This document shows, in pieces, positions 27,795 through 37,647 of a DNA stretch of 64,000 nt. Source of the DNA: Nitratireductor kimnyeongensis. GTDB taxonomy: Bacteria > Pseudomonadota > Alphaproteobacteria > Rhizobiales > Rhizobiaceae. The stretch lies in NCBI RefSeq assembly GCF_019891395.1, contig NZ_CP078143.1, positions 3,175,001 through 3,239,000 on the forward strand, written 5' to 3'. How positions within the stretch are numbered: position 1 is the stretch's first letter; each line of letters opens with the position of its first letter. Below the pieces are notes generated by a model. The model saw nothing but the letters and a program-made list of their open reading frames with translations, had not been told where the DNA came from and made no database searches. The position numbers and the translations under genes are program-made.

Positions 27795-29183
27795 CTACTC
27801 CGCCTTGGAACCCGCAATGCGAGCTACAAGTTCGGCCAGCGCTTCGGGGCGTGCGGACCGCGATGCTATCGCTCCCGATCCGTCTTCACTCCCAGGCGGC
27901 ATCACCGCTTGTGCAAAACCGAGCTTCTCGGCTTCCTTGAGACGGCTCGCTGCGTGTGCAACAGGTCTGACAGCGCCCGAAAGGCTGATTTCGCCGAAAT
28001 AGACGCAATCGGCGGGCAGAGCAAGCCCGGTCAGCGAGGATACCAATGCCGCCGCTACGGCCAGATCGGCTGCCGGCTCTGAAATCCGGTAGCCTCCGGC
28101 CACATTCAGATACACATCATGGGTTGCAAAACGCACCCCGCAATGCGCCTCCAGAACGGCCAAGACCATGGAAAGTCTGGCAGAATCCCAGCCAACCACC
28201 GCACGGCGCGGCGTGCCGAGCGGTGAAGGCGCGACCAGTGCCTGGATTTCCACAAGAACCGGTCTTGTCCCTTCCATGCCAGCAAATACGGCGGCGCCTG
28301 GCGCCGCGGCACTGCGTTCACCGAGAAACAGCTCCGAGGGGTTGGAAACTTCGCGCAGACCCTTATCGCCCATCTCAAAGACGCCAATTTCATCCGTCGG
28401 GCCAAAACGGTTCTTCACCGTACGCAGGATGCGATAGTGATGTCCGCCTTCACCTTCGAAATAAAGGACGCCGTCCACCATGTGTTCCACGACACGGGGA
28501 CCGGCTATCTGACCTTCCTTAGTGACGTGCCCCACCAGAACCACGGCGGCGCCGGTGGATTTCGCGTAGCGGATCATCGCCTGGGCCGAGGCGCGCACCT
28601 GGGTGACAGTGCCGGGCGCGGAGTCTGCCATGTCAGTCCAAAGGGTCTGGATAGAATCGAGAATGACAAGATCGGGCCGCTTGCCGTCCTCAATGGTAGC
28701 GAGGATGTCCTCCACATTTGTCTCGGCTGCCAGTTCCACAGGCTGCTGCGCCACATCAAGGCGCTGTGCACGCAGACGGATCTGCGCAACCGCCTCCTCA
28801 CCCGACACATAGACAATGCGGTGGCCGCGTGCAGCAAGGGCTGCAGCGGCCTGTGTGAGGAGCGTTGATTTTCCAATGCCGGGATCACCGCCCACGAGCA
28901 GCGCCGAACCACGCACAAAGCCGCCACCGGTGACCCGATCGAGTTCGCCGATACCCGTGGTGATTCGTGGTGCATCCTCTATGTCGCCGGAAAGTGTGGT
29001 CAACGCCACTGCACGCCCTTTGCGCGCTTTAGGCGATGCTGCCTGCGGCCCTGATCCGATGCCGCTTGAGGTGCCTTCCTCTACGAGCGTGTTCCAGGCG
29101 CCGCAACCGTCACATTTGCCAGCCCAGCGTGCATGCACGGTACCACAGTTCTGGCAGATGAACTGAACGCGTGCGCGGGCCAT
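27795..29183 (-). CDS. radA: DNA repair protein RadA
   Basis: This 462-aa ATPase helps branch migration during recombination. It has the N-terminal zinc finger CQNCGTVHARWAGKCDGCG, a RecA-like domain with Walker A GGDPGIGKST, the RadA-specific KNRFGPTDE motif, and a C-terminal Lon-protease-like domain (about 290-455) with the GGYRISEPAADLAVAAALVSS pattern. ATG 29183 overlaps the alr stop by one base (TAATG), so it is coupled to alanine racemase. Confidence 0.97.
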   Translation of the reverse strand: MARARVQFICQNCGTVHARWAGKCDGCGAWNTLVEEGTSSGIGSGPQAASPKARKGRAVALTTLSGDIEDAPRITTGIGELDRVTGGGFVRGSALLVGGDPGIGKSTLLTQAAAALAARGHRIVYVSGEEAVAQIRLRAQRLDVAQQPVELAAETNVEDILATIEDGKRPDLVILDSIQTLWTDMADSAPGTVTQVRASAQAMIRYAKSTGAAVVLVGHVTKEGQIAGPRVVEHMVDGVLYFEGEGGHHYRILRTVKNRFGPTDEIGVFEMGDKGLREVSNPSELFLGERSAAAPGAAVFAGMEGTRPVLVEIQALVAPSPLGTPRRAVVGWDSARLSMVLAVLEAHCGVRFATHDVYLNVAGGYRISEPAADLAVAAALVSSLTGLALPADCVYFGEISLSGAVRPVAHAASRLKEAEKLGFAQAVMPPGSEDGSGAIASRSARPEALAELVARIAGSKAE

Positions 29184-30358
29184 TAGATGTGATCTCCGCT
29201 GCGCACATAGTGGCGCTCGAAACGATGCCCCAAAGAGGTCAGAAGCTCGTAGGATATCGTGCCGCAGGCCGAAGCGAGTTCGTCCATCGGCAGATTGGAA
29301 CCCATGAGTTCGATGAAATCGCCCACCTGCAAAGTGTCGAGCCCAAGATCCGTGACGTCAAACAGCGTAAGATCCATGGTGACACGGCCGAGAACGGGCA
29401 CGCGTCGGCCTTCAATATAGCCGTGCGATCCGACCGGCTGAGCGGTGCGCAACGGCACACCGGCACCGGACCCGGAACGATGATACCCGTCTGCATAACC
29501 GACGGCGGTTACGGCAATGAGCGTGTCCCGCCCAACTGGTGTCGCGCCATAGCTGACCGTGGCGCCCGCCGGCACGTGGCGCAATTGCGCAATACGCGCA
29601 TGCACACTTGCCACAGATTGCATCGGATTGACGGTGCCGTTCATCGGGTTGCTGCCATAAAGTGCCACGCCAGGCCGTGTCACATCGCAAAGAAACTCGC
29701 CGCCCAAAAATATCCCTGCGGAGTTTGCCAAACTTGATTCAGCATCTGGAAAAAGCGCGCCAAGTGCCTGGAATGATTCGAGTTGTTGTCGGTTCATCGG
29801 ATGGTCGGGCGTGTCGGCACAGGCCAGGTGACTGATGATAAGTCGTGGTGTTAGTGCCCCAGTCAGCGCGTTTTCCTGTGCGACAATTTTGGCGCGTTCC
29901 GGCGTGAGCCCGAGCCTGTTCATCCCGGTTTCGACATGCAGGGCACAGGGGCGCGGTGCGTCTTCATCGTCCCAACCATGCGCTTCCCAGATCGACAGGT
30001 CCGATTGGGAATTCAAGACCGGTAGAAGACGCCCCTCACGATAGAAGGCCGCTGCCTCAGGGCTAAACAGACCATTGAAGACATAAATGTCGGCTTCCGG
30101 AGCCGAAGCGCGAACGGCAAGTCCTTCCTCGGGGAGGGCAACAAAGAACTTTCTGCACCCTTCGGCGACCAAAGCTTCGACCACTGGACCTGTTCCAAGC
30201 CCATAGGCATCCGCCTTTACAACGGCGCCCGCCTCCGCCGGTGTCGACTGTTCCGCGAGGAACCTGTAATTCGCCGCCAGAGCGTCGAGGTCGACCGTAA
30301 GCCGCCCTCCGGCCACACGGGGGTCGACGCCGTGCAGTTGCGGATCGGTGTGGGTCAT
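29183..30358 (-). CDS. alr: alanine racemase
   Basis: The 391-aa PLP enzyme interconverts L- and D-alanine for cell-wall peptide synthesis. The PLP-binding lysine is seen in VVKADAYGLG near residue 50, and the second catalytic base region MNGTVNPMQSV then TVSYGATPVGRDTLIAVTAVGYADG is present. The fold has an alpha/beta barrel and C-terminal beta domain. ATG 30358 (MTHTDPQLHGVD) begins eight bases after the dnaB stop; the longer frame to 30439 would run inside dnaB. The order dnaB-alr-radA is common in Rhizobiales. Confidence 0.95.
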   Translation of the reverse strand: MTHTDPQLHGVDPRVAGGRLTVDLDALAANYRFLAEQSTPAEAGAVVKADAYGLGTGPVVEALVAEGCRKFFVALPEEGLAVRASAPEADIYVFNGLFSPEAAAFYREGRLLPVLNSQSDLSIWEAHGWDDEDAPRPCALHVETGMNRLGLTPERAKIVAQENALTGALTPRLIISHLACADTPDHPMNRQQLESFQALGALFPDAESSLANSAGIFLGGEFLCDVTRPGVALYGSNPMNGTVNPMQSVASVHARIAQLRHVPAGATVSYGATPVGRDTLIAVTAVGYADGYHRSGSGAGVPLRTAQPVGSHGYIEGRRVPVLGRVTMDLTLFDVTDLGLDTLQVGDFIELMGSNLPMDELASACGTISYELLTSLGHRFERHYVRSGDHI

Positions 30359-30365
30359 ATCGCGA

Positions 30366-31862
30366 TTACTCAAAACGCTCGGGCATACGGTCCTCTTCGG
30401 CAAGGTCCGAGAAGCGGGTGAACTCGCCCTGGAAGGCAAGCTGCACGGTGCCTGTCGGGCCGTGACGCTGCTTGGCGATGATCACCTCTGCCTTGCCACG
30501 AACTTCGTTCATCTCGGCTTCCCACTGAAGATACTCCTCGGTGCCGGGCTTTGGCTCCTTGTTCTTCAGATAGTACTCATCACGATAAACGAAAAGCACG
30601 ACGTCCGCGTCCTGCTCAATGGAACCCGATTCGCGGAGGTCGGCGAGCTGTGGGCGCTTGTCATCCCGGGACTCCACCTGGCGCGAGAGCTGCGACAAAG
30701 CTATTATCGGCACCGAAAGTTCTTTGGCGAGAGCCTTTAGCCCGGTGGTGATTTCGGTGATTTCCTGTACGCGATTTTGCGCAGACTTCGCAGAAGAACC
30801 TTGCATGAGCTGCACATAGTCGATGATGATCACATCGAGGCCACGTTGGCGCTTGAGACGCCTTGCACGGGCTGCGAGCTGGGCAATGGATATGCCGCCG
30901 GTCTGATCGATAAAAAGCGGAATCTTCTGCATGGTCTGGGCACAGGCCACCAGCTTCTCAAAATCACTTTCCGTGATCTCACCGCGGCGAATCTTGGAGG
31001 AGGGGATTTCGGTCTGCTCGGAAATGATACGGGTGGCCAGCTGTTCGGAAGACATTTCCAGGGAGAAGAAGCCGACGACGCCGCCATTGGCTGCGGCAAA
31101 AGATCCATCTGCCTGCTGCGCCGGTTCATAGGACGCTGCGATGTTGAAGGCGATGTTGGTCACCAGTGAGGTCTTGCCCATGGCGGGGCGACCGGCAAGG
31201 ATAATCAAGTCCGAAGGTTGGAGCCCACCCATGCGGCCGTCGAGGTCGCGCAGTCCCGTCGAGATACCCGACAGATGTCCATCGCGCATGAAGGCGGCGT
31301 TCGCCATGTCGACGGCGATCTTCGTCGCGTCTCCAAAACTCTCGAACCCGCCATCATAGCGCCCGGTCTCCGCAAGTTCGAAAAGACGCCGCTCTGCATC
31401 TTCGATCTGCTTGTTCGGTGCCATGTCCACCGGCGCGTCATAGGCGATGTTGACCATGTCCTCGCCAACGGTGATCAGCGCGCGGCGAATCGCAAGGTCA
31501 TAAATTGCGCGTCCATAGTCGGCGGCATTGATGATCGTGACGGCTTCTGCCGCCAAACGCGCAAGGTATTGCGCAACGGTCAGTTCCCCAACCTTTTCCT
31601 CGGCAGGTAGAAAGGTCTTGATCGTGACGGGGTTTGCGGTCTTGCCCATGCGGATGAGTTCGCCTGCAACCTCGAATATCTTGCGGTGCAGGGGCTCATA
31701 GAAATGGATTGGCTTCAGGAAATCGGACACGCGGTAAAGCGCGTCATTGTTCACCAGAATGGCGCCAAGCAGCGCCTGCTCGGCTTCGATATTGTTCGGT
31801 GCTTCCCGATATAGCTGGGTTTCCGCCGTCTCAAGCTTGCGGACTGCCGCCTCTGCCATCAT
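30366..31862 (-). CDS. dnaB: replicative DNA helicase
   Basis: The 498-aa hexameric helicase unwinds DNA at the replication fork. The N-terminal domain (about 10-120) contains NNIEAEQALLGAILVNNDAL. The RecA-like domain has Walker A AGRPAMGKTSL, VGFFSLEMSSEQLATR, and IIIDYVQLMQ with Walker B aspartate. A C-terminal REIP/EFTRF-like tail ends the protein. No intein or insertion is seen. ATG 31862 or the next ATG at 31859 is the start; GGAA lies just ahead. The region upstream (31863-32090) holds no gene I can support. Confidence 0.97.
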   Translation of the reverse strand: MMAEAAVRKLETAETQLYREAPNNIEAEQALLGAILVNNDALYRVSDFLKPIHFYEPLHRKIFEVAGELIRMGKTANPVTIKTFLPAEEKVGELTVAQYLARLAAEAVTIINAADYGRAIYDLAIRRALITVGEDMVNIAYDAPVDMAPNKQIEDAERRLFELAETGRYDGGFESFGDATKIAVDMANAAFMRDGHLSGISTGLRDLDGRMGGLQPSDLIILAGRPAMGKTSLVTNIAFNIAASYEPAQQADGSFAAANGGVVGFFSLEMSSEQLATRIISEQTEIPSSKIRRGEITESDFEKLVACAQTMQKIPLFIDQTGGISIAQLAARARRLKRQRGLDVIIIDYVQLMQGSSAKSAQNRVQEITEITTGLKALAKELSVPIIALSQLSRQVESRDDKRPQLADLRESGSIEQDADVVLFVYRDEYYLKNKEPKPGTEEYLQWEAEMNEVRGKAEVIIAKQRHGPTGTVQLAFQGEFTRFSDLAEEDRMPERFE

Positions 31863-32090
31863 TTTTGTTCCGGTATGATTTTGCCTAATGCGCCAGAACA
31901 AACGAAAGACATGAACGTCCCGGCACCCCCAGCTACTTTCGTACCTTCTCTTTGGTCAAGGTGAAAGCGCGGAGATCGCATGTGACCGCGATTCACAGTC
32001 GTATGCCGCAGCTGTGGGCAACTATCATGATTAGCTTGACCGTGGTTGCCAGGCCCCAGCAAATGAACCGCCTTGCGGCTCGATATCGGC

Positions 32091-33350
32091 CTATTCCGCA
32101 GCCTGCCTGAACCTGCCCGGTTTCTTGCCGGCCGGATCCGCGAGCAGTTTCTCTGTTTCGCCGATATAGGTCCGGGTCACAGGCAGAGTTTCGCGCTTCT
32201 TGGTAAGCTGAACCTGGAAGACCACCATTTCCTGCCAGCGGAACGATGCCTCCGAGCCTGCGAGATAAAACTCCCACATCCGAGCGAAACGCTCATCATA
32301 AATCGCGACCGCCTTGGCCCGATTCTTCTGGAACCGTGCCTGCCAGTGCTTCAGGGTTTCTGCATAGTGAAGGCGTAGGATCTCGATGTCCGTCACGATC
32401 AATCCCGACCGTTCGATGGCCGGCATCATCTCCGAGAGTGCCGGAATGTACCCGCCGGGGAAAATGTGCTTGCGAATGAACGCGTTTGTCGCTGCCGGTG
32501 GCGCTGAGCGGCCGATCGTGTGCAATAGCATTACGCCATCGTCCGCGAGAAGACGGGCACTCTGGTCGAAGAAGGTTCGATAGTGGTTGATGCCCACATG
32601 TTCGAACATACCCACCGACACAATGCGGTCGAACGGGCCCTTTAAAGAGCGGTAGTCGACGATCTCGAAACGGGCTTTCCCGGTGAGTTTTTGATCACGC
32701 GCACGTAGATTGGCGACGCGGTGCTGTTCCTCTGAAAGCGTCACACCCAGCACATTGGCGTCGAACTGACGCGCAATATCGAGGCCGAGGCCACCCCAGC
32801 CACAGCCAATGTCTAAAACTTTCTGTCCTGCATTCAGGGCGAGTTTCGCCATGATATGCTGCTTCTTGGCCCTTTGCGCTTCTTCGAGAGAGACGTCCGG
32901 CGTTTCGAAATAGGCGCAGGAATACTGCATGTCTTCGTCGAGGAAGAGGCGGTATAGCTCTTCCGAGAGATCGTAATGCCGGTGAACATTGCGCTTTGAG
33001 CGTGCAGTGGTGTTCCATTGCTGTAGGCGCCGGAAGGGATGACGCAGTGCCTCTCCCAGTCTGAGAAGGAAAAGCGGGGTGTCAGCTTCTTCCATATTCT
33101 CATAGATGATCTGGAGGAACGCGAGAATATCGCCTTCCTTGATATCGATTTCGCCGTCCATGTAGCGTTCGGGCACCGCCAAAGTCGGGTCGATGGCGAT
33201 GGCGCGTTCGGCCGCCTTGGAGTGAATGACGACGTGAACGGGCTCGCCGTTACCATCCCCGAAAATATGCACTTTCCCTCCCGCATCGGTGACGGAAAGC
33301 TTTCCTTTGCGGACAAGGCGAGAAAGGATTCTTTCAAGCAACCAGTTCAT
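32091..33350 (-). CDS. cfa: cyclopropane-fatty-acyl-phospholipid synthase
   Basis: This 419-aa SAM-dependent methyltransferase adds a methylene bridge to unsaturated acyl chains in membrane lipids, which makes membranes more stable to acid and stress. The SAM site is VLDIGCGWGGLGLDIA (about residue 185), with YSCAYFETPDVSLEEAQ before and VSVGMFEHVGINHYRTFF and IFPGGYIPALSEM after, all typical of CFA synthases. ATG 33350 (MNWLLERIL) follows GGGGGTT; the longer frame is not needed. Family assignment is firm. Confidence 0.95.
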   Translation of the reverse strand: MNWLLERILSRLVRKGKLSVTDAGGKVHIFGDGNGEPVHVVIHSKAAERAIAIDPTLAVPERYMDGEIDIKEGDILAFLQIIYENMEEADTPLFLLRLGEALRHPFRRLQQWNTTARSKRNVHRHYDLSEELYRLFLDEDMQYSCAYFETPDVSLEEAQRAKKQHIMAKLALNAGQKVLDIGCGWGGLGLDIARQFDANVLGVTLSEEQHRVANLRARDQKLTGKARFEIVDYRSLKGPFDRIVSVGMFEHVGINHYRTFFDQSARLLADDGVMLLHTIGRSAPPAATNAFIRKHIFPGGYIPALSEMMPAIERSGLIVTDIEILRLHYAETLKHWQARFQKNRAKAVAIYDERFARMWEFYLAGSEASFRWQEMVVFQVQLTKKRETLPVTRTYIGETEKLLADPAGKKPGRFRQAAE

Positions 33351-33571
33351 CGCATAACCCCCAAAACTCCCGGGAGGCCGCAAGTATGAAACAATTTCGA
33401 TACGCTTGAAAAGGGGCCAAGAAGGCGTCAGGGCATAGCCCATCGCTTACTCTTGCCGCTTCTTGCCATTCAGACCATAAAAAATCGTGGAACTGGTGCT
33501 TTTCTCCCTAAGGCCTCTAAAAGATGCAAGCCACGATCAAGACAACTGATCCAGACAATGCCAGACAATAG

Positions 33572-33599
33572 AAAAGCCGGGCGCGAGGCGCCCGGCTTT
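33572..33599 (-). terminator. intrinsic terminator of rpsF-rpsR-rplI
   Basis: AAAGCCGGGCGC (33573-33584) pairs perfectly with GCGCCCGGCTTT (33588-33599) over a three-base loop. On the minus strand the stem ends in a short T-run (TTTTC), 22 bases beyond the rplI stop. It is the strongest terminator in the window. The rest of 33351-33621 shows no gene. Confidence 0.88.
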
Positions 33600-33621
33600 C
33601 AGTTTCGACAAAAAGCGAAAG

Positions 33622-34242
33622 CTATGCGTTTTCGTCGGTCTCCTCGGCGGCCGTCTCGTCGCCGGCAGCCTCGTCATCTTCATACTCGGCTTCCGGATCG
33701 AAGAATTCGTCGGGACGCGCGCTATCATTGATGTCGTCGCCGTAGATGGCCTCAGCAGAATCCAGCGTCTCACCGCGCGCCTGGCGCTCGGCCTCGTCGC
33801 TCGAACGCGCGATGTTGAGTGTCACGGTGACCTCAACTTCAGGATGAAGCGCAATGGCCACATTCATCAGGCCGATGGTCTTGATCGGCTGGTTGAGCTC
33901 GACCTGGTTGCGACCGATTTTGAAGCCTTCTTCAGACAGAATCTCGACGATGTCGCGCGTTGCAACAGAACCGTAGAGCTGGCCGGTCTCGGCAGCCGAA
34001 CGAACGACGACGAAAGACTTGCCGTCGAGCTTTTCAGCGACGCCTTCGGCTTCCTTCTTCTGTTCCAGGTTACGTGCTTCGAGTTCGACGCGCTGGCTCT
34101 CGAATTTCTTTCGGTTGGCTTCATTCGCGCGCAGAGCCTTGCCTTTGGGCAGGAGGAAGTTGCGTGCGTAGCCATCTTTGACCTTCACCACGTCGCCCAT
34201 CTGGCCGAGCTTGGCGATACGCTCAAGGAGAATAACGTCCAT
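33622..34242 (-). CDS. rplI: 50S ribosomal protein L9
   Basis: L9 (206 aa) binds 23S rRNA near the L1 stalk. The start [36 protein letters not shown] is the classic N-terminal domain, followed by the long central helix and the C-terminal domain with IEILS and [11 protein letters not shown] further acidic tail (about residues 165-206, rich in Glu and Asp) makes it longer than the E. coli protein (149 aa), as in other Rhizobiales. ATG 34242 is fixed by the family start. It ends the rpsF-rpsR-rplI group at a strong terminator. Confidence 0.97.
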   Translation of the reverse strand: MDVILLERIAKLGQMGDVVKVKDGYARNFLLPKGKALRANEANRKKFESQRVELEARNLEQKKEAEGVAEKLDGKSFVVVRSAAETGQLYGSVATRDIVEILSEEGFKIGRNQVELNQPIKTIGLMNVAIALHPEVEVTVTLNIARSSDEAERQARGETLDSAEAIYGDDINDSARPDEFFDPEAEYEDDEAAGDETAAEETDENA

Positions 34243-34416
34243 CGTTTCTGTCCTTTGTCTTCGGCGCCTTGCGCCGGAATCTCTTCGAGGCAGGTCAGAA
34301 ACGGGAATGCCGGTGCGCGGCATTTAAGTCGCTGTCCTGCCCAGTGCGGCAGTTAGGGGGATTTGCCCCAACTCGGGATTTGAAAAACCTCAACCGCGCC
34401 CGCCGCGGGGAGGGGC

Positions 34417-34434
34417 CGGGCGGATAGCCGCCCG
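34417..34434. repeat. perfect hairpin between rpsR and rplI
   Basis: CGGGCGG (34417-34423), ATAG loop, CCGCCCG (34428-34434). It lies 13 bases after the rpsR stop on the minus strand. No T-run follows, so it may slow polymerase or tune rplI expression rather than end the RNA. Confidence 0.45.
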
Positions 34435-34446
34435 AGCCGAAGTAAC

Positions 34447-34695
34447 TTACTTCACCACGTAGGGAAGAAGGCCCAGGAAGCGGGCGCGCTTGATGGCCTT
34501 GGCCAGCTCACGCTGCTTCTTCTGGCTCACCGCCGTAATGCGGGAGGGAACGATCTTGCCACGCTCAGAAATGTAGCGCTGCAGGAGCTTCACGTCCTTA
34601 TAATCGATCTTCGGTGCGTTGGCGCCGGAGAACGGGCAGGTCTTGCGACGACGGTGGAACGGGCGCCGCGTCGGGATCTGGTTGATATCGACCAT
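34447..34695 (-). CDS. rpsR: 30S ribosomal protein S18
   Basis: S18 (82 aa) binds 16S rRNA together with S6. The sequence matches: RRKTCPFSG near the start, [30 protein letters not shown] in the middle and [19 protein letters not shown] at the end. ATG 34695 overlaps the rpsF stop by one base (TAATG), so S6 and S18 are made in a coupled way. The usual partner order rpsF-rpsR-rplI is kept. Confidence 0.98.
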
Positions 34696-35126
34696 TATTC
34701 GGAGCCTTCCTTGTTGCTATCGCGGTCATGGTCGCGGCGCGGGCCACGATCGTCACGGCGCGGGCCGCGTGGGCCACGGTCGTCACGGCGCGGGCCACGG
34801 TCATCGCGGCGCTGCATCATTGCGGAAGGGCCTTCCTCATGCGCGTCGACGCGAACCGTCATGAAACGCAGGATATCTTCAGAAAGGCCCATCTGGCGCT
34901 CGACTTCCTTGACGGCTTCGGCCGGGGCGTCGATGTCCATGAGCGTGAAGTATGCCTTGCGGTTCTTTTTGATCCGGTAGGCGAGGGACTTCTGTCCCCA
35001 GTTTTCGACCCGGCCAACGGAGCCGCCACCAGCTTCGATCACACCCTTGTATTGTTCAACAAGAGCATCGATCTGCTGCTGCGAGAGATCCTGCCGGGCA
35101 AGGAACACGTGTTCGTAAAGTGCCAT
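34695..35126 (-). CDS. rpsF: 30S ribosomal protein S6 with repetitive charged tail
   Basis: S6 (143 aa) starts [20 protein letters not shown] and has the typical ferredoxin-like fold to about residue 105 (ending [19 protein letters not shown]). A tail of near-repeats of RRDDRGP follows (about 112-135) and ends with an acidic stretch. At the DNA level this is a short tandem repeat at about 34735-34815. E. coli S6 can carry added glutamates at its C-terminus by RimK; here an ATP-grasp RimK-like enzyme occurs 32 kb away, but there is no evidence that it acts on S6. ATG 35126 is the family start. Confidence 0.97.
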
Positions 35127-35370
35127 TGTCTTGCCTTTCTTCGTTTCCATCCACCGGCCAGCGGCTAAGCCTCTGCGACTAGTCTTGTCCCCGAGGGGCC
35201 GAAGAAAAGCGCGTTGGACGGTCGAGAGCGGAGACACGGGAGGCGGAAGAACCTGTCTTCACAGCGCACGCTTCACGAATTCGATAAGCGAACGGCCCTC
35301 CGTTCAGCCCCCAGCTGAGACCGGCAGATCGCGCGCTTATACAGAGTTCTCTCGCAGAAGCAAGGCCAGG

Positions 35371-36132
35371 TCATGTCTTGAGCTTGTACCCTGTCTTGAA
35401 AATCGACCAGATGGCGCTGAGGCAGAGGACAAGGAAGAAGCAAATCATGGCAATGCTCACGCCGATCCCCACGTCCGAAGTCTCGTAGAAGCTCCAGCGG
35501 AAACCGCTGATAAGGTAGAGCACGGGATTGGCAAGCGTCACCTTTTGCCAAAACTCTGGCAACATTTCGATGGAGTAGAACGAGCCTCCAAGAAAGACGA
35601 GTGGCGTGACCACCAGCAACGGAATCAACTGGAGCTTCTCAAAATTGTCGGCCCAGATGCCGATGATGAAGCCGAAGAGACTGAAAGTTATCGCCGTCAT
35701 CACCAGGAAGAACAGCATCCAGAATGGGTGCTTGATCTCAATGGGCACAAAAAGATGCGCCGTTGCCAGTATAATCAGACCAAGGATCAGCGACTTGGTT
35801 GCAGCTGCCCCTACATAGCCAATCACGATCTCTAGAAATGAGATAGGTGCCGACAACACCTCGTAAATCGTGCCGATGAACTTGGGAAAGTAGATGCCGA
35901 ACGACGCGTTGGAGATGGAGTTCTGGAGCAGTGTCAGCATCATAAGGCCGGGCACGATGAAGGCACCATACTGGACGCCATCGATCGCCTCGATGCGCGA
36001 ACCGATGGCTGCACCGAAAACGATGAAATAAAGCGATGTCGACAGAACGGGCGAAATCACGCTTTGCAGGAGCGTGCGCTTCATGCGCGCCATTTCGAAG
36101 AGGTAGATGGCTTTGACGGACTGAAAATTCAC
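35371..36132 (-). CDS. ABC-2 type exporter permease
   Basis: The 253-aa permease has six hydrophobic segments and ABC-2 family patterns ([21 protein letters not shown], then [31 protein letters not shown]). It is likely the partner of the ATPase coded just upstream, forming an exporter like YadG/YadH. Start is GTG 36132, overlapping the ATPase stop as GTGA with GAGGAGGAAG ahead. The cargo is unknown. The upstream intergenic region next to rpsF (35127-35370) holds no gene. Confidence 0.92.
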   Translation of the reverse strand: MNFQSVKAIYLFEMARMKRTLLQSVISPVLSTSLYFIVFGAAIGSRIEAIDGVQYGAFIVPGLMMLTLLQNSISNASFGIYFPKFIGTIYEVLSAPISFLEIVIGYVGAAATKSLILGLIILATAHLFVPIEIKHPFWMLFFLVMTAITFSLFGFIIGIWADNFEKLQLIPLLVVTPLVFLGGSFYSIEMLPEFWQKVTLANPVLYLISGFRWSFYETSDVGIGVSIAMICFFLVLCLSAIWSIFKTGYKLKT

Positions 36133-37067
36133 GGGGCTTCCTCCTCGACGAGGCTCACAAAGATATCCTCGAGCGAGCGCTGCTCGGTATCGAGGTCTTT
36201 TACGGTTATTCCGGCAGAGGACAAGGCCGAGAGGAGCGTGGCTATACCGGTGCGCTGCGCGGCCGTGTCATATTGATAGGTGAGGCGGGTGCCAGCCATA
36301 TCCAGGGCCAGTTCATAGTCGGACAGGGCTTCGGGAATCTGGTCGATCGGCTGTTGCAGGTCCAGAGTGAGTTGCTTCTGGCCAAGCTTACGCATCAGTT
36401 CGACCTTATCTTCGACCAAAAGCAGTTCACCCTTGCGAATGACGCCAACCCTGTCGGCAATTTCCTCGGCCTCCTCGATGTAGTGCGTGGTGAGAATGAT
36501 AGTGACGCCTGTGTCACGCAGCCGGTTGACCAGACGCCACATATCCTTGCGCAATTCCACATCAACGCCGGCGGTGGGCTCATCCAGAAACAGGATGCGT
36601 GGTTCATGCGCCAGGGCCTTGGCAATCATCACGCGCCGTTTCATACCCCCTGAAAGAGCCATGATCCTTTCGTCTTTCTTTTCGAAAAGGGAGAGGTCGC
36701 GAAGTATTTGTTCGATCAGGGCCGGTGCGGGCTTTTTGCCAAAGAGGCCACGGCTGTAGGTAACCGTGTCCCAGACGGTCTCGAAGGACTCCACGTGAAG
36801 TTCCTGAGGAACAAGGCCGATGAGCTGGCGTGCTTGCCGGAAATCGGCCACGATGTCGTGTCCCTCCACAGTAACCGTACCGGTCGACGGCTTCACCAGG
36901 CCGCAAATGATCGATATCAACGTGGTCTTGCCGGCACCGTTGGGGCCGAGTAAGGCGAGAATCTCGCCGCGCCTTATCTCGAGGTCGACCGATTTCAGAG
37001 CGGTCAATCCAGTGTCGTAGGTCTTGGAAAGGTCTTTGATTGAAAGTGCGGTCGTCATCGAAAACAT
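36129..37067 (-). CDS. ABC transporter ATP-binding protein (exporter type)
   Basis: The 312-aa ATPase has Walker [11 protein letters not shown]-loop [19 protein letters not shown], signature [19 protein letters not shown], Walker [13 protein letters not shown] and H-loop [16 protein letters not shown]-terminal extension of about 85 residues (240-312) resembles that of YadG/CcmA-like subunits for export. Start ATG 37067; ATG 37058 is the alternative. It pairs with the overlapping ABC-2 permease. It is divergent from nothing closer than the small two-TM gene (37192-37470), which lies upstream on the same strand. Confidence 0.94.
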   Translation of the reverse strand: MFSMTTALSIKDLSKTYDTGLTALKSVDLEIRRGEILALLGPNGAGKTTLISIICGLVKPSTGTVTVEGHDIVADFRQARQLIGLVPQELHVESFETVWDTVTYSRGLFGKKPAPALIEQILRDLSLFEKKDERIMALSGGMKRRVMIAKALAHEPRILFLDEPTAGVDVELRKDMWRLVNRLRDTGVTIILTTHYIEEAEEIADRVGVIRKGELLLVEDKVELMRKLGQKQLTLDLQQPIDQIPEALSDYELALDMAGTRLTYQYDTAAQRTGIATLLSALSSAGITVKDLDTEQRSLEDIFVSLVEEEAP

Positions 37068-37191
37068 CCGTCATGTCGGGGCAGTGGCAGGCCGCGAACA
37101 TATAGGCAATGTGCAGTCCGCTTGCCAGCGCGCTCACGAGCTCGCTGACATTTCCTGACATGAACAGACGGTTTCTTTTCCCGTGCCCGGA

Positions 37192-37470
37192 TCAGTTGTT
37201 TTCCGGGTCAGTCTCCGCTGCAAAGGCGAGTTGTCCGCAGCGCACCATCGCGAAAAGCGTTGGAATGCCAACAATCACGGAAAGAATGACTTCGCCAACG
37301 GTCTGAAGGTGAAGCAATCCGGAGATTCCCCATATCCCCGCAGCGGAGGCGGTTGCCACTTCCGTTGAAATGAAGAGCGTCACAGAGACAAAGCCCAGCG
37401 TCTGGGCGAGCGTGAGCCGGCGGCGAGGCGCAATTTCCTGCAGCTGTGGCTCATTTGGTTCGAGAGTCAT
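37192..37470 (-). CDS. small two-TM membrane protein, unknown
   Basis: The 92-aa protein has an N-terminal Glu/Arg-rich part, then two hydrophobic helices: LTLAQTLGFVSVTLFISTEVATASAAGIWG (about 20-48) and VGEVILSVIVGIPTLFAMV (about 55-73). It ends with a short hydrophilic tail. No known family comes to mind, though small proteins like this are common beside fabD in Rhizobiales. ATG 37470 is used; a longer frame starts at 37521. It is divergent from fabD, with a start-to-start gap of 178 bp. Confidence 0.68.
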   Translation of the reverse strand: MTLEPNEPQLQEIAPRRRLTLAQTLGFVSVTLFISTEVATASAAGIWGISGLLHLQTVGEVILSVIVGIPTLFAMVRCGQLAFAAETDPENN

Positions 37471-37647
37471 GTTTAAAATACCCGTGCACGCCACCGGAAA
37501 TGGGGCGGAAGAGCGATACATCTCTCCTCAATTGTGGAATTTTCATGTCAAGGACATCGCACTCTGAAAAAGCCCAAAAAGCTTGACGTGCCGATCGTGT
37601 TGCGTCACCAGAGGCGCCCGATAACGATCAATACCGGAGATTTGGCG

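Noticed and set aside
34735..34815. short tandem DNA repeat that might be read as CRISPR-like
   Set aside because: It encodes the RRDDRGP tail of S6 in frame; no spacers.
35127..35240. possible S6:S18-binding leader RNA upstream of rpsF
   Set aside because: A CCG-containing stretch is present, but I could not fold the known paired structure with confidence.
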